A stretch of 64,000 nt of DNA from Chamaelirium japonicum (lineage: Eukaryota; Streptophyta; Magnoliopsida; Liliales; Melanthiaceae). The notes under the pieces were generated by a model. The model saw only the letters and a list, made by a program, of their open reading frames with translations, searched no databases and was not told the origin of the DNA. Each line of letters begins with the position of its first letter. Positions within the stretch are counted from its first letter, which is position 1. Where the stretch lies: assembly GCA_947650365.1 (NCBI GenBank), contig OX393553.1, positions 68,834,216 through 68,898,215 on the forward strand. Direction: 5' to 3'. This document shows positions 46,601-62,329 of this stretch, piece after piece. The position numbers and the translations under genes were made by a program.

Positions 46601-48810
46601 ACAGTTAATGGGCTTAGAACATTAAATGATGGAAGAACAGTAACCTTGAAACATGATGGAAACAAATGAACCTCATCTTATTAGGGTAATAGCCCACAGT
46701 CTATATCTAGGAGATGAGTGTGGTCACCAACATGGTGAACATACTACACAAGAAAGGAAAAACCAATACAAGGTATATCAGGTCTACATTCTCCTCCCCC
46801 CTATCTTCCCCCCAATACATACACACACCCCCACCAACCAACCCCACCACCACATCCCTCCTCCCTCTCTTTCTTCTTTAAACCCTCGTCCGATCATAAA
46901 CCGAGAGTTTGTCAACAAACAACTGGATGGAAATAACCGTATGTGAAGTGGTGAATTTGTCCACAAGTTGGACTAGACAGACTGTGATGCCGAACGAAGT
47001 AACAATCGACCTCAATGAGCTATGTCTGCTCGTGAAATACTAGTTACTGGATAGTTGGATAGCACTCAGGGTATAACCATGAAGAGGATTATGAGAACTA
47101 GACTTTGATGTCCAAGTCATGAAGAAGACGTCGAAGCTAGATGATCTTCTTTAAACCATCGGCCGATCATAAACCGAGAGTTTACCAACAAACAACTGGA
47201 AGGAAATAACCGTGACGCTAGACTTGGATGCCCAAGTCGTGAAGAAGACGTCGAAGCTAGACGATCTCAGCATAGGTGTTAACCATGATGCGATACTCAG
47301 CCTTAGTGCTCGAAGCCTCGAACATGAGATGGCATGCTGCTTCTTGCTCCTCCAGGAGGTCGACTGATAATCGGTGGGATCTCCAGCCTGATCAGCATTA
47401 GTAAAATCATGAAACTCCAACGAAGAGGCAAGGAGCATAAAGAGGCCAGATTGATATTGACACCAAGGTATTAAAGAACTCTTAGAACAACAAAATAATG
47501 GACAATGCTTGGGACACTGACACACTCGCTGAGAGTGTGCATGATGTAGTTAGATAAACAAGGCCCCCAACAAGCAAAAGCTATCAGAAGAGGCTTGCCG
47601 TTGTAGGATGGAGCTTTACATGAAGCTCTATTTGAGTATCTTCAGTCCAAGAGTCTGGTACCGAGCCACGACTGATCAAGTCGACAATATATTTCTTCTG
47701 ATAGATAAAGTGACCCCGGGACCGAGGTCCTTCATTTGAAACTACTGCTGAATATGCTGCTTAAAGGAGGCAATGGTGGCAGTATCCTTCTCGGTGGTAA
47801 TCATGTCATCAACCTATAGAAGGATGGCATGACCAGGGGGAAGTAGTAATAAACAACTAATGCATAATCATGAGAGCTCTCCAAAAAACACGCTCACATC
47901 AGGAAACAGGAGCCTGTTTGAGTTTATAAGTAGTACGATGAAATCAGAAGACATGCTGTGAAGGAGAGGAAAGGTCATGGGGATGTTGCATGTAAACCTC
48001 CTCGAATAGGTCATTCTCAAGGAAGATAATTTTCATGTCCCATCTGATAAAGCAGTCAACTATTCGAACAACAGTCCAACAATGAGAGTTCGAACAAATG
48101 TCATCATAGCCACAGGGGAAAAGTTCTCATCATAGTCAATATTGTGCTCATAAGTGAATCCGCGAGCAACCAATCCAGCCTTATGCTGCTTATTGGGACA
48201 ATCTGGTCGAGTCTTAATCCTCCAGTAATAGACCGGAAACCCTAATCTATTCGGCAGTTCTGCCCTTCCTATCAGTCACCCTTTCATAGATCCTCTTCAG
48301 GGTCTCCCTATGGGATTGTAGGGTTTGAATCTATCTATATTGTTCATATTCTTGAATATTAATCCGTGATAGCATTATTATTGGGATAAACTCATTGATT
48401 TACTTGCATGCATATATACCCCACACAACCCCAGCATCACATTCGGATTTCGTGCGATGTTGATTGCGAACCTTTATTGTGTTTTGCATTGGATGTTTAA
48501 TTACTGAATTTAAATAGGAACAAAGTTACCTTAATCATTTGGAATAGTTCAAATTTCAATTGGATATTTTTTTTCTGAGTTCCTTTATTTCCAGAGATTT
48601 AAATTTTCTATTGTCCCTTGGAACTTTTTAAGTACTTTATTTCCATTGACAGTGAAATCACCCTTCTTATCTACCTTTTTTCCTTAGTTTAGTATTCATA
48701 CAACTCTTGATCTGTTGAACACGCATCTTTAGGTAACTCTAGTCAATATGGTGAATGAAGCGACATCCAACATTCCTGGCTGGCGATCCTATGTAAATGG
48801 AAGATCTTAG
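40633..48810 (+). CDS. HPAT: Hydroxyproline O-arabinosyltransferase, eight exons
   Basis: The family (GT95; HPAT1-3 of Arabidopsis, RDN1 of Medicago) transfers L-arabinofuranose from UDP-arabinofuranose to hydroxyproline of extensins and CLE peptides in the Golgi. Exons: 40633-41049, 45178-45245, 45355-45556, 45632-45729, 45886-45955, 46038-46109, 46272-46385, 48733-48810. All junctions are GT-AG and phases agree, giving 372 codons, close to the family size of about 360. Residues 7-26 form a type II membrane anchor. SDSVYNTWQCRVMYYWFKK is in exon 1. EPDH (residues 168-171), the likely sugar-nucleotide or metal site, is in exon 3. DIDPIGNSPV, TWMNVSLAMKKDPEADKAFG and HYTYGCDYD follow. Exon 1 is very GC-rich, the rest is not. 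No stop or frameshift is seen, so it is probably functional. Which paralogue it is cannot be told. Confidence 0.95.
42500..44779 (+). mobile_element. Small LTR element in HPAT intron 1
   Basis: Two direct repeats, about 42500-42850 and 44440-44779, share TTTGGGAAGRGTAATCTTTT, a GTAAGGAATRAATTGATGA segment and a GTGTATGATCTC segment, ending CTGCACCA or CTGCACCCA. TGGTATCAGA follows the left repeat, matching an initiator-Met tRNA site. The interior is about 1.6 kb with no polymerase genes. The outer starts of the repeats and the target duplication are unresolved. Confidence 0.7.
42854..42864 (+). other. Initiator-Met tRNA-type primer-binding site in intron 1 element
   Basis: TGGTATCAGAT lies three bases after the left repeat (42850); the usual core is TGGTATCAGAGC. 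It sets the plus orientation. Confidence 0.6.
47150..48250 (-). pseudogene. Copia pol relic, antisense in HPAT intron 7
   Basis: On the minus strand, near 47830, VDDMITTEKD preceded by a stop stands where copia RT has YVDDIIITG, and MKDLGPG follows about 35 codons later. Near 47410-47330, NADQAGDPTDYQSTSWRSKK is the RNase H region (DADWAGDPTDRRSTS, then WRSKKQ) with an internal deletion. Stops and frame changes are frequent. No LTRs were identified. Confidence 0.75.
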
Positions 48811-49268
48811 TAGCTACCGGTGACACATGTTGATGGATGTCGTCCGCGCGATGCATGATGAATTACTCCTTTTGGAGGTGTTGGTGACGAGTGCAAATTA
48901 ACTCCTCTAAACCTATTCATGTGAAGGAGTTGCATGTCTTGTTCCATAGAATGTGCAAGCGAGTTCATGTGCGGAGAAATTTAGTTTGGATCGATATCTG
49001 AAAGTCCAGTCCTATGAGTTTGCTGGGGATTATTGGTGAAGAGCTCAGTCCAACTTGTAACTTGATCTTTTTTTTTTTTTGGGGTAAAACACTTCTTGTA
49101 TGGTTGAATAAAACAAGGTACAAAATGATTAACATCTGGTCAAAAAAATCTTTATCAATCTTCCTTGTAGTTAAATCTATCTTGATGGGATAAGATTTGG
49201 ATGATCATAATGATGAGGATGATGACTTTTAATGTTGATGTTACCTGTGCTTCTTTCACAAGCCTTGG
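48811..49268 (+). other. 3' flank of HPAT
   Basis: Presumed 3' untranslated region. The nearest canonical AATAAA is at 49107-49112, after a T-run at 49069-49080. Nothing else is recognisable. Confidence 0.4.
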
Positions 49269-49459
49269 TATTGGAGCAATGCTATTCAGCCCGAAGGTTT
49301 TCCCGATTCCGCTCAGCCCGATTGATGTGGCGGCATGCAACTGGTGGTGTAAAAGATTTAAATATCGCTAGTGGGTTTCAGTCATCAGTTGTATGCTGCC
49401 AAGTCAATCGGGCTGGCAGAATCGAAAAAACCTTCGGGCAGAATAGCATTTCTCTTATA
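49269..49459. mobile_element. Fold-back MITE
   Basis: Arms 49274-49348 and 49381-49454 are inverted copies over about 75 bp, around a 32-bp loop. Ends are TATTGGAGCAATGC and, reverse complemented, TATAAGAGAAATGC, suggesting a TA-flanked MITE. Confidence 0.8.
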
Positions 49460-49808
49460 CTAGTATGTACCAATTTCTCCGTCAACTTATATCTATGTTC
49501 TTTTTATTTTCCTAATATTGATCGGTCCGCTAAATTCATTTTGGATTTTTGACATATTTTTTACATTTTTCCATAATATTTTTTGGGAATTTTGGATTTA
49601 CCCACTTGTAAATTGCAGAGAAATCGCTACTCTTACAAATCAAATATTTTAATCCATGCAAGAAAACCGTTGTGGCTAACCTATCGTTTATAATGGGGTT
49701 ACTTAAAAGAATATCTATATAATAAAGTTTTGAGATAAAGAGGGGTTATGATTTATTTGAGATGGGAGAAAGAGGGTTAGGGTTTGTTGTTAACTTTGCA
49801 TGAATCCA

Positions 49809-49813
<5 letters not shown>

Positions 49814-49872
<59 letters not shown>
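49814..49872. repeat. (CT)n microsatellite
   Basis: About 29 uninterrupted CT units. Confidence 0.98.
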
Positions 49873-49876
<4 letters not shown>

Positions 49877-49961
49877 CGTGCCGTGCGGGAGACGGTTTGC
49901 CGGAGGTAGTGCGGGAGACGGTTTGCCGGAGGTAGCTCTCTCTCACATGCGGGGGTAGTTC

Positions 49962-50234
49962 TTTTTTTTGGCTGGACCGGCTAAGTGGTCAAAGGATAGG
50001 GCGCTAGAGCAAGAGCTCAAGGAGGTCCGAAGATCGAAACAGGAGAGTTAGCAGCAGCTAATTATTAATTTTATAATCTCATAACATGGCATCAATGGTC
50101 AGGGTTCTCACGCTCAAACAAGGCACAACAGCCTTGAGAAAAAGTTCGCTACACGGTGCCCATACTGGGAGTTGAACATGTAATCTCTCCAACATGGGAG
50201 AGAGGAGGTACCACCAGACCAAAAGCCCGTTGGT
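49962..50234 (-). mobile_element. tRNA-derived SINE with 16-bp target duplications
   Basis: On the minus strand the head reads GGTCTGGTGGTACCTCC (box A-like) and ATGTTCAACTCCCAG (box B). The element ends in A8. Flanks CATGCGGGGGTAGTTC (49946-49961) and CATGCGGGGGCAGTTC (50235-50250) differ by one base. It is 273 bp long. Box spacing, A tail and long duplications are the standard SINE signature. A truncated 3' relative lies near 60016-60072. Confidence 0.88.
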
Positions 50235-50468
50235 CATGCGGGGGCAGTTCGTCAGTGGCAAGGCTACCGGCTTGCCGGAGGCAAGGGCATACATGATTTT
50301 TAATGCTGCATGCACCCAAAACCCACTATTTTTCCGATGCGATCGTTCCTTATCGTGGGATGGGAAGGGGTCACCACCGGAGGCTGTGGCGTGGGAGTCT
50401 CTCTCTCTCTTGCGTGTGTGCGCGTGCGTGCAACAGTAGTCCACTGGAGTCAAGGCAGGGCAGCCGGA

Positions 50469-50797
50469 TAGGGATTGTGCGGTTTAAAACTAAAAACCGT
50501 GATAAACTGAACCACATAGTATGGTTTTGGTTTGTCAAAATATAAAACCGTCGCGGTGCGGTGCAATGCGGTTTCGGATTTCAGTTTTGGTATAGCGGTG
50601 CGATTTTGGTTTTGACCAAAACCGCATAAAACCACACCCTTGAGGTCATTCTAGTGATAAATCGCGGTACACTGCACCGTACTGATGGTACGGTTTCGAT
50701 TTTACATAATGATACACCATCGTGGTGCGATGCGGTTTCGATGTGGTCTTGCGGTGCGATTTCGGTTTTGCCCAAAACCACACCATTGCCATCCCTA
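50469..50797. mobile_element. hAT MITE (329 bp) with exact 8-bp target duplication
   Basis: The left end TAGGGATTGTGCGGTTT and the right end, reverse complemented, TAGGGATGGCAATGGTGTGG, are related. CAGCCGGA flanks it at 50461-50468 and 50798-50805. The interior is GCGGTTTTGGTTTT-type sequence without genes. Confidence 0.88.
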
Positions 50798-50805
50798 CAG
50801 CCGGA

Positions 50806-51887
50806 AGCGGATCTCTTTCCTGTGTCCGCAGGGGCTGTGCCGACAGGAACAAAATTATCTAGTTCTTTATAAATGGTAATTTAAAGATATATTTTTCCCT
50901 TTTTACCCTTATTGAGCAAAAGGTCCTTTTTAGCCAATATCTGCCATCTCTTCAAATATAAGGTCACAAATTTTAAATGTCTGATGTCTTACCTCCTCAT
51001 GGAGCATGGTGAAGAAGTGCTCCGCCTAATGGCTGGCTGAGACATTTGGTAGTCTTCTCACATTAGGTTCGTGGCAGAACGGAGATCTCGGTGCCGCTCT
51101 TGGAGTTGGTTGTGGTGGTGGGTCTATAGGTAGATCCAGTTTTTGGTGGTTTTTTTTATGTTGCTCCTTTGTTTTTTTTTATCACCTTGCCGGGGTCAGA
51201 CGGATGGTGCGATCGCCGGTTGTGTGTGCTCCGGCTGGTGCGATCGTCGGTTGTGTGTACGGCGGAGGTATGGTCTGTGCCGCCTTGTGCGCTGCTGATT
51301 TTTGCCGGTGTGGTGTCTTGGCCGTTGTGGCTTTGTGGTGGTGGTGCTTGTGCCTCCTTGTACTCCCTGCCGGTGTGGAGGTTTTTGGTTTGCACCGGCA
51401 TGTGGCGCCTCCTGGAGGTCCGAATGTGACCTCGCCCTTGCAATGAACTTAGAAAAAAAAGAAAATAAACTTTGACATCGAGGAGGAACATTATTGAGAA
51501 AGTGTCCATGATTGTTAAGAGTTTCAGAGTCATATCAAGACGGGTGAAACTTGGGTAGGTTGGGTTGGTGCTCAACCCTAGCCCAACCCAAAAGTGGTAT
51601 ACCTCAATCCTAACCGTAACCCAACCCAACCCAAGTGGGCTGGTCGGGTTGGATGGATTGGTCGGGTTAAGATTTCTTTATAATATCAATCTATTATATT
51701 TCAATACATTAATTTAATTTTTTAATAATAGCTATATGTGTAGTTATTTTTTAAAAGATCCACTCTTTCTCAAAAAAGAAAAGAAAAGTTATATGTTGGA
51801 CAAATACTCGATTAACAATTTAACATTCAACCGCATCAATTTCACAAAACAAAAAATCTACCAAAGAATAACTTATAATGTAAAAAA
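50806..51887. other. Intergenic DNA with a degraded repeat
   Basis: 51541-51672 is a GGGTTGGGTTGG and CCCAACCCAA mosaic like the interior of the hAT-like element at 10875. No ends or target duplication were found. The rest shows nothing recognisable. Confidence 0.45.
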
Positions 51888-53420
51888 CTAGTGCATGCCC
51901 GTGCCTGTCGGCACTCAAACGGTCATCTTCAGTGGCATCAGCACTGCAGCGGTAACCTTTATTGACAAAACACAGTCGACAGTTTTTGGTGGCAACACAC
52001 ACCGTGGATGATGTCAGATTCCGGCTGCCTCCGTCGATCGGCATGGACAAAATTCTCTCACTCGTCGTTCGCTTACTTGCTCATTGTTTACTCTCCCGTT
52101 ACTTGCTTGTCTGTGCCGAAGGCATGCAACGGGTACCTTTGGCATAGCTGTCGGCACTGCAATGGCCGTCTTCGATGGTAAAACTCATTCGGTAAGGACG
52201 ATAAAGTTCAGGTACACCTATGCATGTCAGCACTTGGACAACCACCTTCAGATGCTCGTGCCTATAGGCACTGCTGTGGCCACCTTTGCTGGGAAAACAC
52301 ATTCGGCGAGGGAGCTAGAGGATTGCCACCGATATTGCCACTGACCACCATAGTCTCTGTCAACCATTGTCACCACCTCCGATCGCCACAACCAACCAAC
52401 CATCGTCCATACCTGGGTGGATGACATGGGTTCCATCATGCATCGCTGACAAGTGGCATTCTTGTTGCCCACGATGGCTAATGTCAGCGCTTCATCTCCA
52501 ACTGATATGAAATCGGCCTCTTGCACCGCTTTTCGTCCACACATGATGGAACCTATGTTCCGCACCTAGGTATGGACGATGGTTGGTATGTGGTGGAAAT
52601 GAGCGGTGACTGATAGCGGGTGACGACTTCTCTTACAGGATCTACGACAATTACAGTACACCAAGTGAAAATTGGATATCGAGCGAGAACAAAAATAGTC
52701 GTCGATAGAGACCGCTGGGTAAATCTTCTTGTAATTCCCATGCATCGGCACTACAGCGGCCATAGATAAAAATTTTCATGCATGTCAGGACTGTAGCAGT
52801 CGCCTTCGGCGGCAAAACATAGTCGGTCGACTTCACCAACAAAACACAGTCAATGGGGGCACTCAACCCTTTACCGCGGAATTGGAAAATGAAAGAAAAG
52901 AATTCCAAAGAAATTACATGAGGACATTGGCTCAAAATGAAGTTGTTGAACCTAATTATTTGTTGGAAATCCTTCCATCTACTTATTTACAAATTACCAA
53001 CTATATATATGACTTCATTCAACACATCTTTCTATGATCATATAAGAAATGATCAATTAAATTCGAAGACAATAAATATTGGATCGCATAATCCTACAAT
53101 GGTAACAACTATAGCAGTGATGCACAAACATTTAGCAAAGCTTTAAAAAATATAGATCTTAAAAAATAGTCACAAATAATAAAGCTTAGCAAAGCTTTCA
53201 CCATCTCGATAGCAATCAGCGAGTTAGGAATGCCGAAATAAAAAGTCACACAAAAAAAAAGAGAGCCTGAAAAATTAACAAAATACTAATAGCAGTACTC
53301 TCCCATGCTTAATCGCCCTGTCCTCTAACGCCTTGCCGGTCCATTAAAAATAAAAAAAGAGGGTGGTTACTGGAGTTGTTCTTTGTGGATGAAAATCAAT
53401 ATATTGCTTATATATATAGA
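51888..53420 (-). mobile_element. Non-autonomous Helitron (1.5 kb)
   Basis: On the minus strand it starts TCTATATATATAAGCAATAT and ends with a GTGCCGACAGGCACGGGCAT hairpin-forming stretch, GCA, then CTAG. The bases outside are A (5') and T (3'), the expected A|T target with no duplication. The interior has degenerate repeats of a GGCAAAACACAGTCGG-like string. There is no Rep/helicase gene, so it is non-autonomous. Confidence 0.82.
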
Positions 53421-54210
53421 TATTTTAGTTAGGATGTAATTCATAAAATTTATTGGTGGGGTGTTTTTTTAAAAGATCTGTCTCTTAGGGGTTGGGATGT
53501 TATTCACAAACGCTATCCACAAAAGAGTGACGTTTCGATGCTATTCAACCATCTAGTTTTCCATCCGGATGTGGCACTAAATCACATTCATTCCTTTATC
53601 TGGCGGTCGAGCCGAGTGTGATTCAAGGATGGCTATGATTAAAGACACATCACGAATGCCTGATTCTGTTGAAAAACCAAATGGCTGAATAACATTTTTC
53701 AACCGAGTGAGACCAAACACCAACCTACATAAAAATGCAGTGTGTGCACAAAAATATCGGAGGAAAAAAAGAACAAATTTTCCATACCATCTTCATCATC
53801 ACGGGTCCAACAAAAAAATAAAGGGTTATTTTGACTTTGCCCCCCATATTTTGCCTTGAATTAGACTTTGCTCCCCATATTTTAATTAATTAGACTTTAC
53901 CCCCCAAAACTAACTGTTCCGTCAGCTCACCCCCCAAAACTTTATTTATTTTCTGTCAGCTCACCCTTTCTCTTAGTTGGTCAGCTGACGGAACAATTAG
54001 ATTTATCCACCGTCCGTAGTAACCGTTAATTTTTCTTCTACCATTTGATGACCCTAGAAATTTTGGAATTTTTTGAAAATTGGTGAGGATGATCATGTTA
54101 CCAAAGACAACACACCCACCAATTTTTATGAAATTCCAAAATTTCTAAGGTGGTCAAAATGATCGTAGCTCATTTTCTCCTTCCGTAGCTCATAGTTCAC
54201 TGTAACAATC

Positions 54211-54256
<46 letters not shown>
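53421..54256. other. AT-rich DNA with a partial palindromic MITE
   Basis: 54020-54170 contains TTTTGGAATTTTTTGAAAAT and its inverted partner near 54120, plus GGATGATCAT, related to the MITEs that follow. 54212-54256 is (CT)n then (AT)n. 53830-53990 has three short repeats of a CCCCCCAAAACT-like string. Confidence 0.5.
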
Positions 54257-56019
<1,763 letters not shown>

Positions 56020-56045
56020 TATATATATATATATATATATATATA

Positions 56046-57967
<1,922 letters not shown>

Positions 57968-58186
57968 GGTTTTGTGGGGGGATAAACATTTAATTGAGTC
58001 GAGAGACAAACCCTAAGAGATAAACACAACCGTTCATTGCTATTAGGGTGAGTGTCATTCACTTGAAACATATAGATTAACAGCTGTGATTGGTCCGATC
58101 AGTCTTCAAAAAATAGAAGGTGATTAATATCCGTCCGGACCCATCAGAGCTGGGTTAAAAATGGAAGGTGTTCAATACTGACAACT

Positions 58187-58980
58187 GTGCCATTATCTCT
58201 CTCCCTTCTTCACAGCCGTTCGTTTAAACGAGCTCTCCTCACTCTCCTCTCTCCCTCTTTTATTCCAAACCCTACCCCGTTCCCGACCCCCACCTCCACC
58301 TCTCTCTCTCTCTCTCTCCTCCGATCCCCTCTTCTTCTCGATCCACAGCCGGGGAGAGCTGGATCCAGCTCCCCCTCCCCTGGATTGGGGACAGCTCGGT
58401 AGAGCAAGAAGGCGGCATAGCCGGGGGGTCTCGGATCGGGTGGATCCAGCAGCAGGAGCACATCGTCGCCGACGGCGTCGGATTCGTCGCCGGTGAACAC
58501 CAAGGGGTGCTCTCTCTCTCTCTGCTTGGCGGTGCCCCGTCGGTCTCTTGACGCTATTTGTTTGCCTAATCTCTTTCTCCAGCTCTCTCTCTCTTCTTTC
58601 CAGTGCCCCGTCGGTCCCAATCCTCCTCGCCGGAGCTCCCTGTGCACAGCTCCGCTTTGGTTCGGTCTTGTGGCCGTCTGGGCGGTGGCCGTTGGGGTGG
58701 TGGCCGGCGGCACACGCACATAGAGACAGACGGGGCAAAGGCGGAGCATGCCGTGTTCGGGTGTTGGTGCAGCCGACGATCGAGAGGGAGAAGGCAGAGG
58801 GAGAGAGATCAGAAGTCGAGTGGCCGCCTCGGACTGCCAGAGTTCCTCCGGTCGACAATCAGAGTCAGATTGGTGATGGGGCGACGGTCGTTCTGAGAGG
58901 AGTTGTTTCACCCTCGCGTCCAGCCGTGGCCCGGGTGACTTGATGGGGAGGTGGCCGTCAGACACTCGCCGTGACCCATA

Positions 58981-59027
<47 letters not shown>

Positions 59028-59230
59028 TCGGGTGGAGAGAAGAGCAGAGAGGGTTCGGAGAGAGTGAGATCGGCTTTGGAGAGAGGGCTCGCACCAAGTC
59101 CTGGCCGACACCACCACTCAAACATGGGTTGTCCGCGAGGTTGTTCCTCATTATGTTCAAATAGCATTGCTCTGTTTTCATCGAACACCATCTGCAACGT
59201 CCTTGGGCCAAATGCCTATCCCACGTGACC
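58187..59230. other. GC-rich block, possible 5' end of a gene or captured fragment
   Basis: It begins with pyrimidine-rich CT runs like a plant leader and is rich in CpG. A (GA)n tract lies at 58984-59022. Open frames on both strands (for example 58210-59211 minus, 333 codons) are low-complexity and lack a domain I recognise. No exon model is offered. Confidence 0.35.
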
Positions 59231-60015
59231 CTTACTCAACAGCATACGTTTTGGGTTAATTAGTGCCAGGTCCCTGATTGTAGATCGGTTCGTTGAAAAG
59301 TCCCAAAAATAGATGGGATTTTACGATAGGTCCATGTTTCCTAAGATTTTACCTGATTTTTCAAAACACCATTGCCTTATTTCTCTCTCGCGCGAACAGT
59401 GGTGGCGGAGGTGAGTGCGGGTGCAAGCAGCGACGATGGAGGCAGTCATGAATTTCTTTTGGTATACAGTCTACAAACTGAAAAGTCATCTCTCAAAAAT
59501 GACTTGTGTCAAACTTTTCCTAAATTATTTTTGATAGAAAGTCTACAAATTGATTTTTTTTTCTTTCATTTAATTCGAACTATCCAATTTGATGAACAAA
59601 TTATGTGTTGGTCTCGAGTACTCTCCAATTTGATGAATAAATTATATGTTGGTAAGGGTCATGGGGAGCCCAAACTTCACATTCTCCCCTTCGTTGTAGT
59701 ACTATCCTACAAGATCGACCTGTGTAGCCATTTGAGAAACCAATCTATCTAAAGAGAGTTTTTAGATAGAGGATAATATTAAAAGATTATCTATCATGCC
59801 AATTTCTATCACTAACAAAAAAAACAAGAAAACACATTTTACCAAATAAAAAATCTCGGAGAAGAAAAGCAAAGTACCACAAATGAGATCGAGAGAAAGG
59901 GGTTGACATAATACACTATCACACATCTGGTTGAATAATGATTTCTTAAATATATTGGAGGAAATTAAAACTAATTACAGATAAGGGGGTTGGGAGCATG
60001 GATGCAGTTTTTTCT
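59231..60015. other. Unassigned interval
   Basis: The open frame 59372-59752 (126 codons) shows no known domain. Nothing else is recognisable. Confidence 0.4.
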
Positions 60016-60072
60016 TTCTTTTTTTTTGTTGGACCGGCCAGGCGGTCAGAGGATAGGGCGCTATAGCAAGGG
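60016..60072 (-). mobile_element. Truncated 3' end of the SINE family at 49962
   Basis: A T-run followed by GGACCGGC, GGTCAGAGGATAGGGCGCTA and AGCAAGGGCT matches 49970-50020, the A-tailed end of the SINE on the minus strand. Confidence 0.6.
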
Positions 60073-60211
60073 CTTAATTAATGTGGGCGTCCTCGCTATG
60101 GTTGAAATTTGATGCCGCGATCGAATGTGGAAGCCCTCGCCGAATGTGGGCGTTGTCGAACGAGTTTTGACGCCCCCAACGAATGTGAGCATCTTCGCCA
60201 AAAGTTTTTTG

Positions 60212-60814
<603 letters not shown>

Positions 60815-61133
60815 ATCGGGTTCGGTTTGGGTCGGTCAACCCGGACCCGCAACCCAAGCCCATCCAAATATTAATCTGGTTGGCCTTTTCTCAACCCAAC
60901 CCAACCCATCCTATGACTGTCCAAACCCAACCGAATGTGGGTTGGACACGAGTCGTTCAACCCGTCCGACCCAACCCGGACCCTCAACCCATGACCATTC
61001 AAATATTAATCGGGTTGGCCTTTTCTCAACCCAACCCATCCTATAACCCAACCCATCCTATGACTGTCCAAACCCAACTCAATGTGGGTTGGACACGAGT
61101 TGGTCGGGTTCAACCTGTCCAAGTTTTAGCCCT
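60815..61133. repeat. GGGTTGGG/CCCAACCC mosaic, hAT-like relic
   Basis: It ends CCAAGTTTTAGCCCTA, like the right end of the element at 25565. An internal block with GGTTGGCCTTTTCTCAACCC is present twice (about 60878 and 61013). The left inverted end and a target duplication are missing. Confidence 0.5.
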
Positions 61134-61650
61134 AATATAAAGGTTCAGGAGGCGGTACGAAATATCTAAAGGTTGCTTAGAGATTTTATAATTGATAAGG
61201 GTTTTTCCACGATATCTAAATTATAAGGGTTCTACATCGAAAAATCAAATTTTTTGCTATTTTTTCCCTCTTTAGTGTGTATTTGGATGCGGTTATTTGA
61301 GGAGGAATTTGGTTCAAGAGAATTTATCTAGCTTGTTTGGATAGCCAACAATGAAATTTCCAAAATTCTTGGAGGGATTTGTAGAAAGGATTTGAAGCTC
61401 CAAATCTCTGGTGTAAATCCCTTCCAAATTGGTGTTTTTTTTTAATAATTTTTTTTTTGGACGAGGGAGGGGGGAAGGAGATAAAGCGGTTAGGAAATAT
61501 TATAGAGAGAATATCGTAGAAAGAGTGTAGAGAGAAAAAATGTTATAGAGAGAAAATCCTAGAGATCAAGAAGCTGTCATAGAGAGAAGTTCTAGAGAGA
61601 TAATATTGTAGTTAGAGCATGTTGTGTAGAGAATATTATCGAGAGAGAAT
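61134..61650. other. Intergenic DNA with an AGAGAGAA-rich stretch
   Basis: 61490-61650 contains many degenerate TAGAGAGAR strings. No gene is visible. Confidence 0.4.
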
Positions 61651-61965
61651 TGTAAAATCCACCCCAAACACACCAGATATTATCCGTTTTGTCCATACCC
61701 GAATAAAGACTTCCCAGGAGGTTACCCATCCTAGTACTACTCTCGTCCGAACACGCTTAACTACGGAGTTCTTATGAAATCCGTAGCAGCGCATGGTTTT
61801 TAAATGCATCTTCTATATTTAGGAGGAAAATTATATAAGTAGTTTATAATCTTCTTCTCTTTAGGCGATGTGGGGCTAACTCGTGGTATTGGACACCTAA
61901 CCTCACCTCATCTATCTTGGCATCACAGCCTCATGAGCCTTGGCTATTGGATCTTTGCCATTACA
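61651..61965 (-). repeat. Cassandra LTR 1 (315 bp) with 5S-like sequence
   Basis: The minus-strand 5S-like part (about 61784-61703) contains AAGAACTCCGTAGTTAAGCG and TAGTACTAGGATGGGTAACC. One base of the GGGTGACC box is changed. Confidence 0.88.
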
Positions 61966-62008
61966 ATCCACCCCCCCTTATGAAGAGAACTGACTTTGAT
62001 ATCATTTT

Positions 62009-62329
62009 TATAGTATCTGCCCCAAACACACAAGATATTGTCCGTTTTGTCCGTGCCCGCATAAGAACTTTTCAGGAGGTCACCCATCCTAGTACTATTC
62101 TCGCCCGAGCATGCTTAACTACGGAGTTCTTACGAAATCCATAACGGCGCATGGTTTTAAAATGCACCCTCTATGTTTGGGAGGAGAAATTATATAAGTA
62201 GCTCAGGATCTTCTCTCCAGACTATGTGAGACTAACATGGTGGCCTTGGACACCTCACCTCACCTCATCCATTTTGGCATCACAGTCTCAGGAGTCTTGG
62301 CTGTTGGCTATTGGATCTGGGTCGTCACA
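62009..62329 (-). repeat. Cassandra LTR 2 (321 bp) with 5S-like sequence
   Basis: Starts TGTGACGACC on the minus strand. The 5S-like part (about 62148-62065) keeps GGATGGGTGACC and AGTTAAGCATGC. Confidence 0.88.

Noticed and set aside
50158..50226. tRNA gene on the minus strand
   Set aside because: Box A and B are present, but no cloverleaf acceptor pairing is evident, and an A tail with 16-bp duplications shows a SINE.
58210..59211. 333-codon minus-strand ORF
   Set aside because: Low-complexity Ser/Leu and Arg runs from CT repeats and GC-rich DNA; no domain.
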